From positions 558,001 to 622,000 of the forward strand of contig CADCXC010000014.1 in NCBI GenBank assembly GCA_902806595.1: 64,000 nt of DNA, given 5' to 3'. The notes under the pieces are model-generated. The model was not told the origin of the DNA. It made no database searches and worked only from the letters and a program-made list of their open reading frames with translations. Each line of letters begins with the position of its first letter. Positions within the stretch are counted from its first letter, which is position 1. Origin of the DNA: Pyrenopolyporus hunteri (lineage: Eukaryota; Ascomycota; Sordariomycetes; Xylariales; Hypoxylaceae). The position numbers were made by a program, and so were the translations under genes. Shown here in pieces: positions 1 to 11,988 of this stretch.

Positions 1-2448
1 ACGCTCTTAGAGACGGATATGCTGTCGTCGATGCCTGATACCGGCTAATAAACGTGGCGCCCTCTCCCCCCGAAGACTCTTTGGAGGTCATAAGCCAGTG
101 GCGCCGTTTTCGAGGTATTCTAAAGCATTCGATGCTTGGGCGAGTTTCTACAGACGCCCCGACACCGCTACGCTAGGCACCATGTCTAGATTGCTACGAT
201 GCGAGGTAGGAGTTAGCTATCTCGAGCAAGAGGATGAGCTATGGCGTGAGATATGTTCGAGGGGTATCTGCTCGATAAGTACTAAGAATCGCAGAGGACT
301 GCGTAGTGTTAAACGATAGACGCCAGCTATCCGAATCTTGGTTATCACTTAGACTGACCACACCTATTTCTAACATAACCGTAGGAGATATCCTAGATGG
401 TCTGCGAACTATGTAGTAGAGGGGTAGAGATCGCGTATAACAACCTAGTGTAATTTATCGGTCGACTATCTTGAGAATAGCTTCAAGAGCTACATACCCG
501 CCACCTACATATGACACGCCTAGTTTCGAAAGCTTTCGCTCTCGGACTTCGCCAGCCGTCCTTCCACGCCTACCCCAGACGCTCGACCCTGAGTTAAACC
601 TTAAGAGAAGACGGGATTCGACGAAAGGCCCGAAGCGCCGGGGGTAAGCTTAATCGTGCGCTTGGGGAAACCATATCCTTACCTGCCCATCCAACTACCA
701 CTGCCCGGTTGGCGGCCCTATGGTTACTGGCGGTGTGAGGCTCTCTTTATCTAAGTGATGTTTTAATTTATAAGAGACCGGGACGTAGTTAAATATTAGG
801 ATCAGGTACATGATACTATTTGATTCCTAAGGGTAGTTGTATTAGAGACTATGTCGCGATTGAGAAAAGATAACCTTAAAAGTGTGTAAGATTAATCTTA
901 AAGTATGGTGTGTTGAGCGAGACCCTGGATGCCTAAGTAGTTATCATGACTGGTAGTGACAATTCGAGCATTATGCCTCCGCTCCGCTAAGCCTTCCCTT
1001 ATAAACCCGGCCATGTCTCTTCGCTGGCAATAGCACATCTCAATGAGGTGTATACTTTAGTCTTCAGCTCCCATCTCGGATAAAATCATACTGTCAATCC
1101 CTGAGCAATAATCCACGCGCAACAACGTATTCTGACGTGAGTGTTTTAAATGCGGTATGTCAATTACGGCAATCGGCTGCACTGTGTAATACGTGGCAGG
1201 ATGTAGGTAAATCATCTCCGTCTTATAATTACTTAAAACACGGCATACGGATCGGCCTGCAGAGGCGGCCATGCATTTGAACTACCTGAACCGCTCTGTA
1301 ACGTGAGATACACCTTCTCAGCCACCGGCGTAATACAATACGCAGGTGTCCAGAGAAACCTTGACGCTGTATGTTTTACTCCGAGATTATTTGACGATCG
1401 GCCAGGCGTCAATGAGGAGGTGTGACGTGGGGTATGGGCGTCTCGACTTATAATAAATTAGTAGCTGGATAAAGGACGATTGTTCGGTACTGGTACCGAA
1501 TATAGACAGCTGCAGTGAGCGAGTGAGATGGGCAATTCCCTCAGATTCTCTCCAACATGTATGTACAGGTGAGTTATCTTGGCGTGTTATTTATCTGTGC
1601 CGCTGCAATTGCACGGCCCGTCGAATCTTCCCTGAGTATAGTTTCTTATCATCGGCTAGACTTTCTCTTTCCAGTCGTAACGGGCCTGAGAGAAGGCGAG
1701 TTCCGTGATTTACTACGTAGAGCAGGTACCTGGGAGGTACGCTCTCAATAAGGTGTTCATCGCCCCTGGTGGGGTTCGGTTCTGGTGTGTGGGCCATCTA
1801 TCTCTTTCGGTTGAACCCGGCTTTTCCTTTCAAGCCCCCTTTTTTGAGTTAGTCTAGGAGACAGAAAATACAATCGTTTCCCCGTCGATTCTCTGGATAA
1901 CCGTTTCAAAATTCCTTTGTTATTATATTCCCCCGTCTCGTAGAAGCTGTCCGTCTTCATGGCATTCTTCTAGAAAGTCGAATTGCCAAGACAAGTTGAG
2001 CTGGTTTCCCGTACTCATATGGAATGGCTGTAATAGTCAAGGGGATTAAGACATGCGACAATTACGTACCGCCATGACTCCCCGGGACTAAACCTAACCA
2101 ATCACAAACCATCGTGTTAGTTATCGGTCAACCTGGCCTTCCGTTCCAACGTTCGTGACGATAAGGAAAACTGCAGGTGATTTCCCATCCCCCCCCCGAA
2201 ATCGGTAACGTGGTAGGAACGTATTCATCCGTCAGGAAACGAAAAAGCGGAGTTGGTGGTCACAAAGGTCGCAGGTTGGCGCTGACACCGCTACTCCTCT
2301 CCCGTGCCTTTATATACACCCCCAAAACAACACGATGAGCATCGCCCACTAAGAACCTTTCCATCGACAAGCATACCCCGTGTCCCATATCGTATCAAGT
2401 ATCAACAGAGACAATAGATATCGCAAGAAGCTAAATCCAACCGTCGCC
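1..2448. other. intergenic, no gene recognised
   Basis: No open frame here shows a recognisable domain, and the longest (about 70 codons) do not join through plausible introns. Base composition is mixed, unlike the AT-rich block further right. The last 150 bp hold the likely promoter of the cysteine dioxygenase gene. Confidence 0.6.
2310..2315 (+). promoter_or_regulatory. probable TATA box of cysteine dioxygenase gene
   Basis: TATATA lies within TTTATATACACC, 134 bp before the chosen start codon. That is a reasonable distance for a fungal core promoter with a 5' leader of about 100 nt. The call rests on motif and position only. Confidence 0.4.
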
Positions 2449-3180
2449 ATGAACCGCTTCGAGCAGCTTGTCCAGAGCATCAAGGAGGAGTTGGGCCCGT
2501 CCTCCGGGTTGACTTCCGATGATGTGAACGTCGACCACCTATCACACATGATGGAGCGATACATCTCCAACGAAGAGGAGTGGTCGAAGTATGCAATGGC
2601 AAACCCCGACATGGCCTATACTAGGAATCTTGTAGATGAAGGAAACGGCAACGCAAACCTGGTAAGCCGCATCCGTCCCGCCTGCTACTAGTAGGCATTT
2701 GGCTCGAATACGCACGGAGGCTGTCGTACTGACCAAATCCAACTAATATAGCTCGTGCTTGTCTGGACGCCGGGGAAGGGTAGTCCGATCCACGACCACG
2801 GTAAGGCTCATTGCCTGATGAAGATCCTCCGCGGCAACCTCACCGAGACTCGATACGACATGCCCAGCGGCGAGGAAGAGATGCAGGTCAAATCGGAGAC
2901 GGTGCGTAAGGAGAACGCCGTCGCCTATATGGCCGACGAGCTCGGACTCCATCGTATGTCCAACCAGGGCAGCGACTACGCCGTCTCCCTACATCGTAGG
3001 TCTCCTCGGTCGTAGAAAACAACTTCGTGCCACTTGGCTAACTAACTCGCGCCGGCAGTGTACACTCCGCCCAACGTAGCCAAGTACGGATGCAACATCT
3101 TCGATAGCAAGACGGGCAAGATGACGCATATATCCAAGTGTGGCCACTACTCAGCGTATGGGAAGAGGGTTCAGGACTAG
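2449..3180 (+). CDS. CDO1: cysteine dioxygenase
   Basis: Iron-dependent enzyme that oxidises L-cysteine to cysteine sulfinate in the cytosol, the first step of cysteine catabolism to taurine or sulfate and pyruvate. Three exons, 2449-2661, 2752-2995 and 3059-3180, join to a 192-residue protein, close to the usual 200. The motif HDHGKAHC gives the iron ligands His85 and His87 and the cross-link Cys92. His138 (in GLHRMSNQ) is the third ligand. Tyr154, in SLHLYTPP formed across the second splice, matches the tyrosine that joins the Cys-Tyr cofactor of the animal enzyme. Both introns have GTA donors and CTAAC/AACTAAT-like branch sites. The start at 2449 (gccATGa) is the first ATG in the frame; the frame stays open upstream only from a GTG. 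It stands alone with no sulfur-pathway neighbour. The family call is secure; the exact start is likely. Confidence 0.95.
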
Positions 3181-4450
3181 AACGCGCGTAAGCTGTCATG
3201 ATATTAATATGGGTGCATGGAGTTATGGGTAGCTTCGGCATGGGTATGGGCGTTCGTGTCTTTGTAACGACAAACTGAAAATTGATTCCCTGTCAACTTG
3301 ACTGATGCATGGAGAGCGTGGAAGGGCTCTGTGGAAAGCGGTCGTCACACTGGAATGTATGTAATTCCGAGGGGAGGTTGACGGGAGGAGGGCTTAGTAT
3401 GCGTGGTATCTCCACGGCCCGTAATTTGATAGCGAATATGAGCGAGAATTCAAGCAGAATCCCACCAGACTCGCGGTTCCGCAACTTGGCAGTTCGAGTG
3501 ATGAGATGAGGTGAAGTTGAAAAAGAAGAGAAGTCGTGCTCCTGCGGCTCGTTTCACAATATTAGCACTCTTCTCGTCCTGTTGATTTGGTCTAGCTCGG
3601 ATTGCGCCATCGTCGTGATGTCTCATTCGCCGGGACTCGGTGACGAGATCCTCAAGTTCGTGCCTACCGTCCGCGCACCGTGCTGGCAACTGTGAACCGA
3701 GATCCGTACGACGAAGAGCGCGCTGGAGCGGTAACCGATTTCGAAATTGGCGTGTCTTATCTTATCTATCCGCCTATGTATATAAGTACCGTACCTACCT
3801 GTACCCAACCGCCAGCCCGCATGTACACAGTTACATCAGTTTCTATAATGGTACCTAACTGCCGCAAGATGGGGAGCCTTATAAGTGGATGCAATTTACA
3901 TCTGCCCTTCTCTTTGGCTAAGGGATCCAGAATAGGTAGGTGGACTAGATACCTAACCCATAGCCTACAAATATGCGATTGATTTATCAAGGTGCAACTG
4001 AAAACACAGCTATAAATAACGAGAGCAGAAACTGAAGGTGAGCAGTTAATTATCAACATAAAATTGCGTCATAGCAGATGATCTCCCTGCACGGGCTCTA
4101 ATAATTCCAACACGTGACTACGAGTTGTTCGCCTCTACTATGGAGGTACATAGGGAGAGGTCGCGGGTCAAGCTCTGCGCGTTTGCACTTTAAACTTTAG
4201 ATCGTTTGTTTACAAATCCCGGGTACCTTTGTAGATTTTTTCTCTTTTCCTCTTCAACCTTTTCTAAAAGTATCACCGCCAATTTGATTTGAAACTCCCG
4301 AGAGTGATCGAATTGAGATATTGAGATTGTCTTGGGGCAATTTTTGAAATTATCTCTTATCGGGGATTATTCTAAATTTGTCCGAGCCAGACCACTAAGC
4401 AAAGTGATACCTTGAGATTTATTGTCTCAGTACTATCTTCAACAGTCTCG
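3181..4450. other. intergenic, no gene recognised
   Basis: Holds the 3' region of cysteine dioxygenase and the 5' region of the SNF2/RING gene. The stretch at about 4200-4290 is pyrimidine-rich, as in many fungal promoters. Short open frames have no recognisable domains. Confidence 0.55.
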
Positions 4451-7400
4451 ATGGCGCCTGCAAAGCGTCGCCCTGCCGCTCCTCCGATTGGAGAATCCCC
4501 CTCCAAGTCCGCCCGTCACGGCAGCAGGAATTTTGCAGGCCCTTCTAGCCAGACTTCTACTCCCAACGGTTCTCAGTCTTCTTATGTTTCTCGCCAAACT
4601 CCTTCGTTGTCTCTCAACCGCTCTGCTCAGAATATTCTACGGCCCTCTTGGGGCGGGGACGACGAAGGCGATGGCCCAGACCCGAGTCAAGGTGGCGAGG
4701 ACCCCTTTCCGTCTTATGAACTCTACGGAACTATGGACAACAAGATAGTAGGTGTCAGGTACTATAATGGAGTGGTGAACCCTGGCGAGAGGGTCCTTTG
4801 CCGTCGGGACCCTTACAATCCTTATGACAGCAATGCGATTCGTGTTGATAACGCCATGCGAAATCAGATCGGACACCTCCCTGCCAAGCTCGTTCAAAAG
4901 CTTGCGCCATACGTTGACGCGAATGAGATCGTTCTAGAAGGCGTCCTCACCGGCCATAAAGACACCTATGATTGTCCCATCCGCTTGTTTTTATACGGCA
5001 CCAGCGACCCGGAGGGTCGCCTCGCCTTGGAGGCGAAATTGAAAGAAGACAAGCTTCTAAAAGCTACCGAGCTCAAAGCTACCAGGAAAGAGGCGGAAGC
5101 CCAGAGAAATGCGGCCATGCGTCTTAGAGTCAATGCGTCCACCGTAGGCCTAGGGGCTGAAGAAGGTCAGGAAGAATCACTTCAGGATCTATTAGCAGAT
5201 AGCGAGACCGTGCAATTCAGGGGTGACATGAGTTCCGTCGACGTATTTGCAATGGATGAAGACTCCCTATCCAACTTACCCAAGGCTAGCCAGCCTACGA
5301 GCATCGAATCAGTATTGCTACCTTACCAGCTTCAGGTAAGACACTTCCGCTTCGGGTTGAATATAGGTAACCTGCTAACCGTCTCTTTAGGGGCTAGCTT
5401 GGATGACTGCCAAAGAAAACCCGCAGCTCCCTGCTACAGGATCGAAGGATGTCGTGCAGTTGTGGAAACGAGATAGCCGTGGCAATTTCCTCAATTTAGT
5501 GTCCAACCATATCACCACTACACCGCCGAAATTAGTCTCCGGCGGCGTACTCGCGGATGATATGGGACTGGGCAAGACTCTCCAAGTTATCAGTTTAATC
5601 CTATCGGGCGGCTTTAAGGAGGGCCCGACTCTGATCGTTGCGCCGGTGGGTGTCATGAGTAATTGGGAACAGCAGTTCCAACGGCACGTGAAGGCGGACC
5701 AACGCCCCCGTATTTTTAGATGCCACAGGCCCGGCGCCTACTCCAAAGAAGACTTGCTGAAATATGACGTCGTGATCACTACATACGACAAGTTACGCAT
5801 CGACCATAACAAGAAAGGGGCACTGACTTCTGTAGAATGGCGTCGGGTTGTCTTAGATGAGGCCCATGCGATCAGGAACTTTGCGACCTCTAGAGCCAAA
5901 GCTGCATTCCAGCTTAACGCCAAATCCCGCTGGATGCTAACCGGTACGCCCATGTGAGTTTATATATATATATTTTTTTTTCATTGGCCCCCAGCAACTC
6001 TAATGATGATGCTGACTTGTGTCGTCTTTAGCATCAACTCACCCAAGGACTTCCTGTCGGCTCTGAAGTTCCTTAGAATGACCGGGGGTATCGAAGAGAC
6101 TACATTCTTCGTAAACCTCATCGATAAACCTCTATTGAACGGCGAGAAGGCTGGAAGGGATAACGACTATAGACATGCCAAGCAGTTATTCCAGTTGTTG
6201 ACCCGAGATCTTTGCCTTCGTCGGAGGAAAGACATGAAGTTCGTTGATCTGAAGCTGCCCCCCAAGACCGAATATATCCATCGCATCAAGTTCCGGGATG
6301 ACGAGAAAGCGAAATATGATGTTTTGCTGTGAGTGCCGGATAACGCCCCTGGCTTCCTCGGATGGTCGCTAACGATAATATTCTAGCTCGGAGACCACGA
6401 AGGCGTTAGAAGCCTATCGCCGCGAAAGAGGAGCGCGAAACTCTCGCCTGAACCCCCAGGTACGCTTTACAGGCATCCTAGAGAAATTACTTCGTCTCAG
6501 GCAAATGTAAGTACGAGCCAGGTTACCTCGGATGCATCGACTACGGTGAAGTCGGACCTAGTCCAACCCAGCTACTTATTGGCTTATAGATGTTGTCATT
6601 GGACCTTGTGTGGCGGCCGCGTGAAGGACGTCCTACGACCCCTAGAAAATGAGAAAGTTGTCGAATTTACACCGGATAATATGAAGATTCTGCAGCAGGC
6701 ACTCCTAACTGCCAGTAACGAAGGCGAGGAGTGTCCGATCTGCACCGATGCGATTAGCATCCACGATCCCGTCATCACGGCATGCAAGCACCGCTTTGGA
6801 AAGCGCTGCATCTCGAGAGCTTTTGAAAGGGATACCAGATGTCCCATGTGCCGTCAGCCGTTGTCCCTGGACTCCATCGTTGGGCTTGAGCCTGTGGATG
6901 CCGACCATAAATTCGACGGCGACACGCGGAGCTCGAAGACGGAGGCTCTAGAGAAGATCTTGAAGGCAAGACTCAAGGACCCCAAGTCCAAAGTTGTAGT
7001 TTTCTCCCAGTGGACCTCCTTCCTTGAAATCATCGCGAAGTTGCTAGATGAGGCCGGATACAAATATTGCCGCCTCGAGGGCTGGATGACGATCGCCCGA
7101 CGGGATGAGTCGATAGACGCCTTGACCAACGATCCGGACACACGCATCATGCTTGCGAGTCTTAGTGCTAGCGGTGTCGGCCTGAATTTGGTAGCCGCCG
7201 ACACAGTTATACTCGTGGACTCCTGTAAGTCTACTCAACGTACACTCTATAGAAGTTCATCCTACTAATATTGACACAGGGTGGGCGCCAGCCATCGAAG
7301 ATCAAGCCGTCGACCGTGTGCATCGCCTCGGCCAAACCCGCGAAACCACGGTCTGGAAGTTGGTCATGGAAGACAGCGTCGAGGAACGCGTCCTCGACGT

Positions 7401-7503
7401 CCAGGCTAGAAAGCGAGAGCTGGTCAACCTGGCTTTCCAGGACAAAGCCAGGGAGCAGAAGGAGACTGGCCGTTTAGACGACGTCCTGCACCTGCTCTCA
7501 TGA
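4451..7503 (+). CDS. HLTF/Rad5-type HIRAN-SNF2-RING helicase
   Basis: Six exons (4451-5335, 5391-5953, 6032-6328, 6387-6506, 6590-7224, 7280-7503) give 907 residues. A disordered Ser/Pro-rich N-terminus is followed by a HIRAN domain at about 95-185, which in the human HLTF family binds 3' DNA ends. Next comes the SNF2 ATPase with Walker A GLGKT (354-358) and DEAH (451-454), preceded by LLPYQLQGLAWM. A C3HC4 RING (about 670-712, CPICTD ... CPMCRQPL) is embedded between the ATPase lobes. The C-terminal lobe ends in AVDRVHRLGQT. This order is that of HLTF and Rad5, ATP-driven translocases that polyubiquitinate PCNA and promote fork reversal in DNA-damage tolerance. Every splice restores a conserved motif, for example TGTP|IINSPKDFL and LRLRQ|ICCHW. 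The first ATG in frame is 4451. Whether it is the true Rad5 orthologue or a second fungal HLTF-like paralogue needs a phylogeny. The intron at 5954-6031 starts with a short TA run. Confidence 0.92.
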
Positions 7504-8150
7504 TCTTTCGAATTTTACCTACCTACCAGGTACCCTAGCAGTACGAGTTCACCTTGAGGGATTATCGGCGCGATTTCGCATCGAGGTCGCGAGAATTGAG
7601 CGAGAAGGAGCAGATTGATTTCAAATCGTTCGGAAAATCTGGGATACCCCTATTGTTTGCAACGCGGGCTCGGCTGGATTCTTGTTTTGAGTGCTACTGT
7701 ACCGTACTTAGCTGGTAGGAAACTTCGATTTGGCTTCGCCGTCGCGCCGTACTCGGATTACCTTAGGTACTTTACTTGGGCTGGATGTTCTTTCTCGGAA
7801 TGACCTATCATAATCATAATAAAAAAAAATAAAAAAAAGGGGGATTTTTATTTTCTCTCATCAGGCATTCACACATACCACATACCACATACCGCAGAGA
7901 AAAAGAGAGAGATAGAGAGAAAGTAGCATGTAGTATGGAGTAGTATGGAGGTGATCGATGGCCGGAGTCATGATGTATGCGTGTGCGACGCAAAGCCAAT
8001 ACGAGGTCGACTGCATATCGCGAGCCGCGCCTTCGACCGCCCCGTCTGGGGCTTCTTCGCCCTCGGCGTCAGAGTCCCTTCCACCCTATCACGCGCCGGA
8101 GCAGCTGAGTCAGACGGGGGGATTGCGTTCGTATGGGTTATTTCGTTCTG

Positions 8151-8200
8151 TTCCTTTTTTTTTTCTTTTTTTTCTTCTTTTTTCTTTTTTTTTTCTTTTT
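8151..8200 (+). repeat. 50-nt pure pyrimidine (T-rich) tract
   Basis: Fifty consecutive T/C bases, mostly T with isolated C, followed by ATTTTGG. It is a low-complexity tract that creates spurious Phe/Ser-rich frames on this strand and Lys/Arg-rich ones on the other. Confidence 0.9.
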
Positions 8201-9294
8201 ATTTTGGTTCTTTTGGTCCGTTCTGCTGCATAGGTGGTAATTGTCGTCCCATCTTCGGCCGTACTTGCTGGGTACCTGTCCAATGGCGAGGGATCGTGGG
8301 GCAACACGTGGGTGTGCTAGGACTATCTACTTTACTTACTATGGGACGTAACTCTGCAGGTAAGGTGGTAGGTGGTAGGTAGGTATAATGTATGTATATC
8401 CATACGAGACAGCACAGCAAGCTCACCCCATCGACCTGCGCATCGTAGAGACTACATATGTAGGTATGTATGGTAGTTTATTGCAACTACCAACATAACT
8501 ATGTAGCTATGTACGAAGTAGCATTGAAGAGGAGGGGCTCCCCGCCAAGCTGGGCGCCCCCCGGGTTTACCAGCTCGCGCGATGTTACTTACTGCGTATT
8601 AGGTAGCTTATATACATGGCAGCTTAGGTTTAGCGCATGTATATATGTATGGTATGGTATATTCTATTCCCCAATGCGGGCGTGAGGCGGCGCAGGCGGC
8701 GCGACTGCGTCCAGCTCGGTAGTGCTGAGCTCTTATTCCTGGAGGGGGTGGACGGGCTAGACCAATGGCAACCGGGGGGAGTTATGCGGGAATAGCGTGC
8801 ACAGCCCTACCGCTCGGAACTGGGTGAGAAATATTCGGTATAATGTTATGTCTAGGTACCTACTTGCGGTACGGAACATGCCGGGGCAAGCCGGGGGCGT
8901 TCAGGGGTTACGTCTAATGGAGTTCCAGTCTGGGGACGGAAGAGAGAGACTGAGAGAGAGCTGACATATCTGGGCGTCATATGTGTAATACATAGTATAA
9001 TTTTCATTTCTTCTCAATGCTTAATGCTCAATGCACCTCGCGTTCACAGCTTACATACCTACGTATTACCGCATACCGTCGAACCTCGTAGGGCTCGTGG
9101 GCTTCCATGCAGCTATAGCTTAGATACCTGAGCTAACCACATACGTACGTCTCCGCTAGCCAGCTGTACGGATTGGGCATGTCTCTTCGGATAGGGCTGA
9201 CCTGACCCGACCCGGCGCTTTAACCAAGAGGAGACTTCCGTTGAGGCTTCGGAGATTGCAACATCATGTTGCCATCGTTCCACCACTCCACTCA

Positions 9295-9344
9295 CCCCTT
9301 TCTTTCTTTCTTTCTTTTCTCTCTTTCTCTTTTCTTTTTCTTAA
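9295..9344 (+). repeat. 50-nt TTTC/CT-rich pyrimidine tract
   Basis: Begins as a TTTC tetranucleotide microsatellite and continues as irregular CT. It lies in the long intergenic stretch with no gene directly downstream. Confidence 0.9.
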
Positions 9345-9409
9345 TTTATTGTCTATTCAGCCCTAAAGCGAGGCTCGTAACCTGGACTCGATTGATTAAC
9401 TAAGTGACC

Positions 9410-9425
9410 GATTAATTAATTAATC
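9410..9425. repeat. 16-bp perfect AT-rich palindrome
   Basis: GATTAATTAATTAATC equals its own reverse complement. It contains overlapping TAAT cores, the base motif of many homeodomain binding sites, but function is not shown. Confidence 0.6.
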
Positions 9426-10434
9426 AATTAAGCGAGCCGGTAGAAAGAAGGAGAAGAGAAGTAAAAGAAAAGAAGAAGAATTGAAACCAAGAAAGAAGAC
9501 TCTAGACCATAGGAAGGCCAAGGTTAGGTACCAGCGACTGAGCCTATAGGTGTGAACGCTGACTATGCTGCGCCTCAACACGGTTCGCGCTTGTTATACG
9601 ATTGGTCATCCTATATCGTACGTATGCATACCTCATCGGTAAATATATGAGTTATTAGGTAAGTATTTACACTTCGAAAGAAAAAGAAAAAAAAAGGAAC
9701 CTCGTTGCCGCTTTACGGACTCACCAATACGTGCCTCTTAGCTGACTGGTCGCGCAGCTTCGACGGCGGCGGGAACTACGGCACTTACTACCGAAAGGAG
9801 CGGGATAGGCGCACGACGCATTGGGTAATATGGAGTTGCTTTGGGTACGTGTGATTGGTGATACTATAGTACTATAGGCGTGATCGTGATTATGGTGAGG
9901 AGAAGAGTTCTTGTCGATGTAGGTAACACAAGAGGCATGGATGGATGTGGTATGTAAGGCAAGGTAAAGGTAGGAATTGCAAGCTCACCGGTATACCTGA
10001 CCTCGTGTCTTGTTCTCTTGGTATTCTGGTGTCTCGGTGGAGACTCATATCTACCTACCTATAGGATGTATCCAGATGGGTAGGTATACCTTTACGACAC
10101 TATAGACTTTGCAGGATCCATCCCCTGCACGCTGTTCATCTTAGGATAGAGCCGTAGATTAGACCGCGATGGCCTAGATCGGGCCCGAGTCGGACGAGCA
10201 GGAAAGGCAGACAGACAGGCAGATTTACCTAGACTGGACAAAATTCGCCCATACTTACCCAAAAAAAAAAGAAAAAGAAAAAACCCCTACCAAGAACGAA
10301 CCGCGCTTGGGGTGTCTGGGGTCTGTCGGCCCAACTCCAACCCATCGTCCCGTCTCGTCACATCCCATCCCATCATGAGACCCGTTCTCCGGTCTCAGTT
10401 CGCAGTCTCGCAGTTTGCGGTCGTCGACGACGTG

Positions 10435-10444
10435 TATATAAAAA
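10435..10444 (+). promoter_or_regulatory. TATA box of the LysM gene
   Basis: TATATAAAAA lies 177 bp before the LysM start codon and is followed by a C- and TACC-rich leader typical of fungal 5' UTRs. It is a strong consensus match; transcription start is inferred at about 10470-10480. Confidence 0.6.
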
Positions 10445-10620
10445 GGTAGCGACCGCCACCCGATTATCACCATCACGGAAGGGCCTCATCCACCACATTC
10501 GCTTCGGATACTTACCTACCTACCTACATCCCACATACTTACTTACGTATCTACGTATCTATACTACGTTTTAGATCCCCGATCTAATAATCTATAATCC
10601 CTAATAAAACCCCCCCCAAA

Positions 10621-11266
10621 ATGCTCGCCCTCACCACCGCCATCAGCGCCCTGGCCCTCGCCGCCAGCAACGTGTTCGGCGCGCCCACCGCGGAGCACCT
10701 CCTAGTTGCGCGCCAGGGCTACACCGACGAGTGTGAGTATAATTGCCTATGATTCTCTCGATTTCGCGTGGAAACGGGACTTGGCTAATATATACCGATG
10801 TTACGGTGTTCCAGGCCAGAAGACCTACTCCGTGCAGTCGGGCGACACGTGCAACCGCATCATCGACAAGTTCAACGCGACGTTCACGCTCGCGCAATTG
10901 TGAGTCTACTACCTATCTACCCACCCACCCACCACCTCCCTCCCTATAAACTAACCACCCCCCTCCAGCTACTCCTGGAACCCGCAAGTCGCCGACGGGT
11001 GCTACAACCTGTACCCGGGGGAGATCGTGTGCGTGGGGCTGGCGGACACGCCGACGAGCCCGCCGGCGTGCCCGGTGCCGGTGCAGCCGGGCCTCGTGAG
11101 CAACTGCGACGTGTGCTACAAGGCGCAGCCGGGCGACAACTGCTACGTCGTCACGCAGAAGGAGGGCGTCTCCCTCGACGACTTCTACCTCTGGAACCCG
11201 AGCCTGTACGCCAACTGCACCAACCTGATCGAGGGCTACAACTACTGCGTTGGCGTGGCTTCGTAG
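10621..11266 (+). CDS. secreted protein with two LysM domains
   Basis: Three exons (10621-10732, 10815-10899, 10969-11266) encode 164 residues. Residues 1-20 form a signal peptide (hydrophobic Leu/Ala core, likely cut after VFG), followed by a short segment to Arg31-Gln32. LysM 1 spans about 40-90 (TYSVQSGDTC ... YSWNPQV ... LYPGEIVCVGL) and LysM 2 about 114-160 (CYKAQPGDNC ... FYLWNPSL ... GYNYCVGV). Each has the SGDT/PGDN turn, the WNP motif and paired cysteines of the fungal type. Fungal LysM proteins bind chitin oligomers. In plant and insect associates and in mycoparasites they protect hyphae from chitinases or mask chitin from host receptors; here the role is inferred. Codons are very GC-rich with many CpG, in contrast to the AT-rich element that begins 429 bp downstream. 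Both introns have GTGAGT donors, and both splices restore the LysM fold. Confidence 0.93.
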
Positions 11267-11694
11267 ATGGGGGGGGGTGGAAATGAGGGGGAGGATGAAG
11301 ACTCTGTTGGCCGGCTTGGCTTGGCTGGGAAACCGGTAACTCTCTGGAACGAGCTCGGATATGAGCAAGGGGCAGTGGCGTGAGATAGTTTCGCCGGAAT
11401 CTATCTCTAAAAGACATGCTGGGTGGAAATTTCCTAATCCCAATTCAACACTCCTTATCTCAAACCTACCTCCTAACCAGACTATCCTTCCTTGTAACCT
11501 CCCAATGTCACATAAAGTAAATAGTATATGCAACGTCGGTACGCCTGTTAGCCATGATATATTATAGCTATCGGCTTAAATCAGATATATTATAACTCTC
11601 CCAACATAGTAGCTAAGTTGGTAGGACGATATTAGTAAAGACAGGAATGCCGCAATATTTAAGCCCCGAGTTGATTTTATACATCCGGGCAAAT
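11267..11694. other. spacer between LysM gene and retrotransposon
   Basis: A 3' flank of ordinary composition that becomes AT-richer only in its last 150 bp. No gene is seen. The last five bases (11690-11694, CAAAT) are the left copy of the retrotransposon target duplication. Confidence 0.6.
11690..11694. repeat. left target-site duplication (CAAAT)
   Basis: CAAAT abuts the left LTR; the right LTR is followed by TAAAT at 18722-18726. The single difference is C to T, as expected if one copy was hit by the mutation that decayed the element. Confidence 0.65.
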
Positions 11695-11988
11695 TATAAT
11701 AAAGGCTTTTAATAAAAGGTTTAAAATATATCAATTTTATCTAATAATTTTTCTTAGTTTTAAAAGTTATAATCTCCCTTTTTTTTACGAAAATGGAAAC
11801 TTTTAAATATAAAAAATTAATTTAAATCGATATCGAAAACGTCTTAACCGTTTAATAAATTTATTAATTATAAATATATATATTATAAAAGTTATTAAAT
11901 TATTTCTTTTATTAATAAATAATTTATAACTATCTTTTATTATTTAAAACCTATATTATTTTCGTATAAAATTTTAACACATATAATA
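11695..11988. repeat. left LTR (294 bp)
   Basis: Aligns without length change to 18428-18721. Shared blocks include TATAATAAAGG at the outer end, AATCGATATCGAAAACG in the middle, and TTATTAATAAATAATTTATA. The differences I checked are C/T or G/A. Confidence 0.88.

Larger units (their letters stand above)
7504..10620. other. 3.1-kb intergenic, low-complexity tracts
   Basis: No gene is supported. The stretch holds A-runs near 7820-7840, two 50-nt pure pyrimidine tracts, a 16-bp AT palindrome at 9410-9425 and scattered TACCTAC/GTAGGTA repeats. The long frames around 7945-8380 run through the poly-pyrimidine tract and look like chance. The right end is the promoter and 5' leader of the LysM gene. 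Confidence 0.55.

Noticed and set aside
7945..8382. 145-codon plus-strand gene
   Set aside because: A third of it is the Phe/Ser run encoded by the T-rich tract, with no domain or splice partner.
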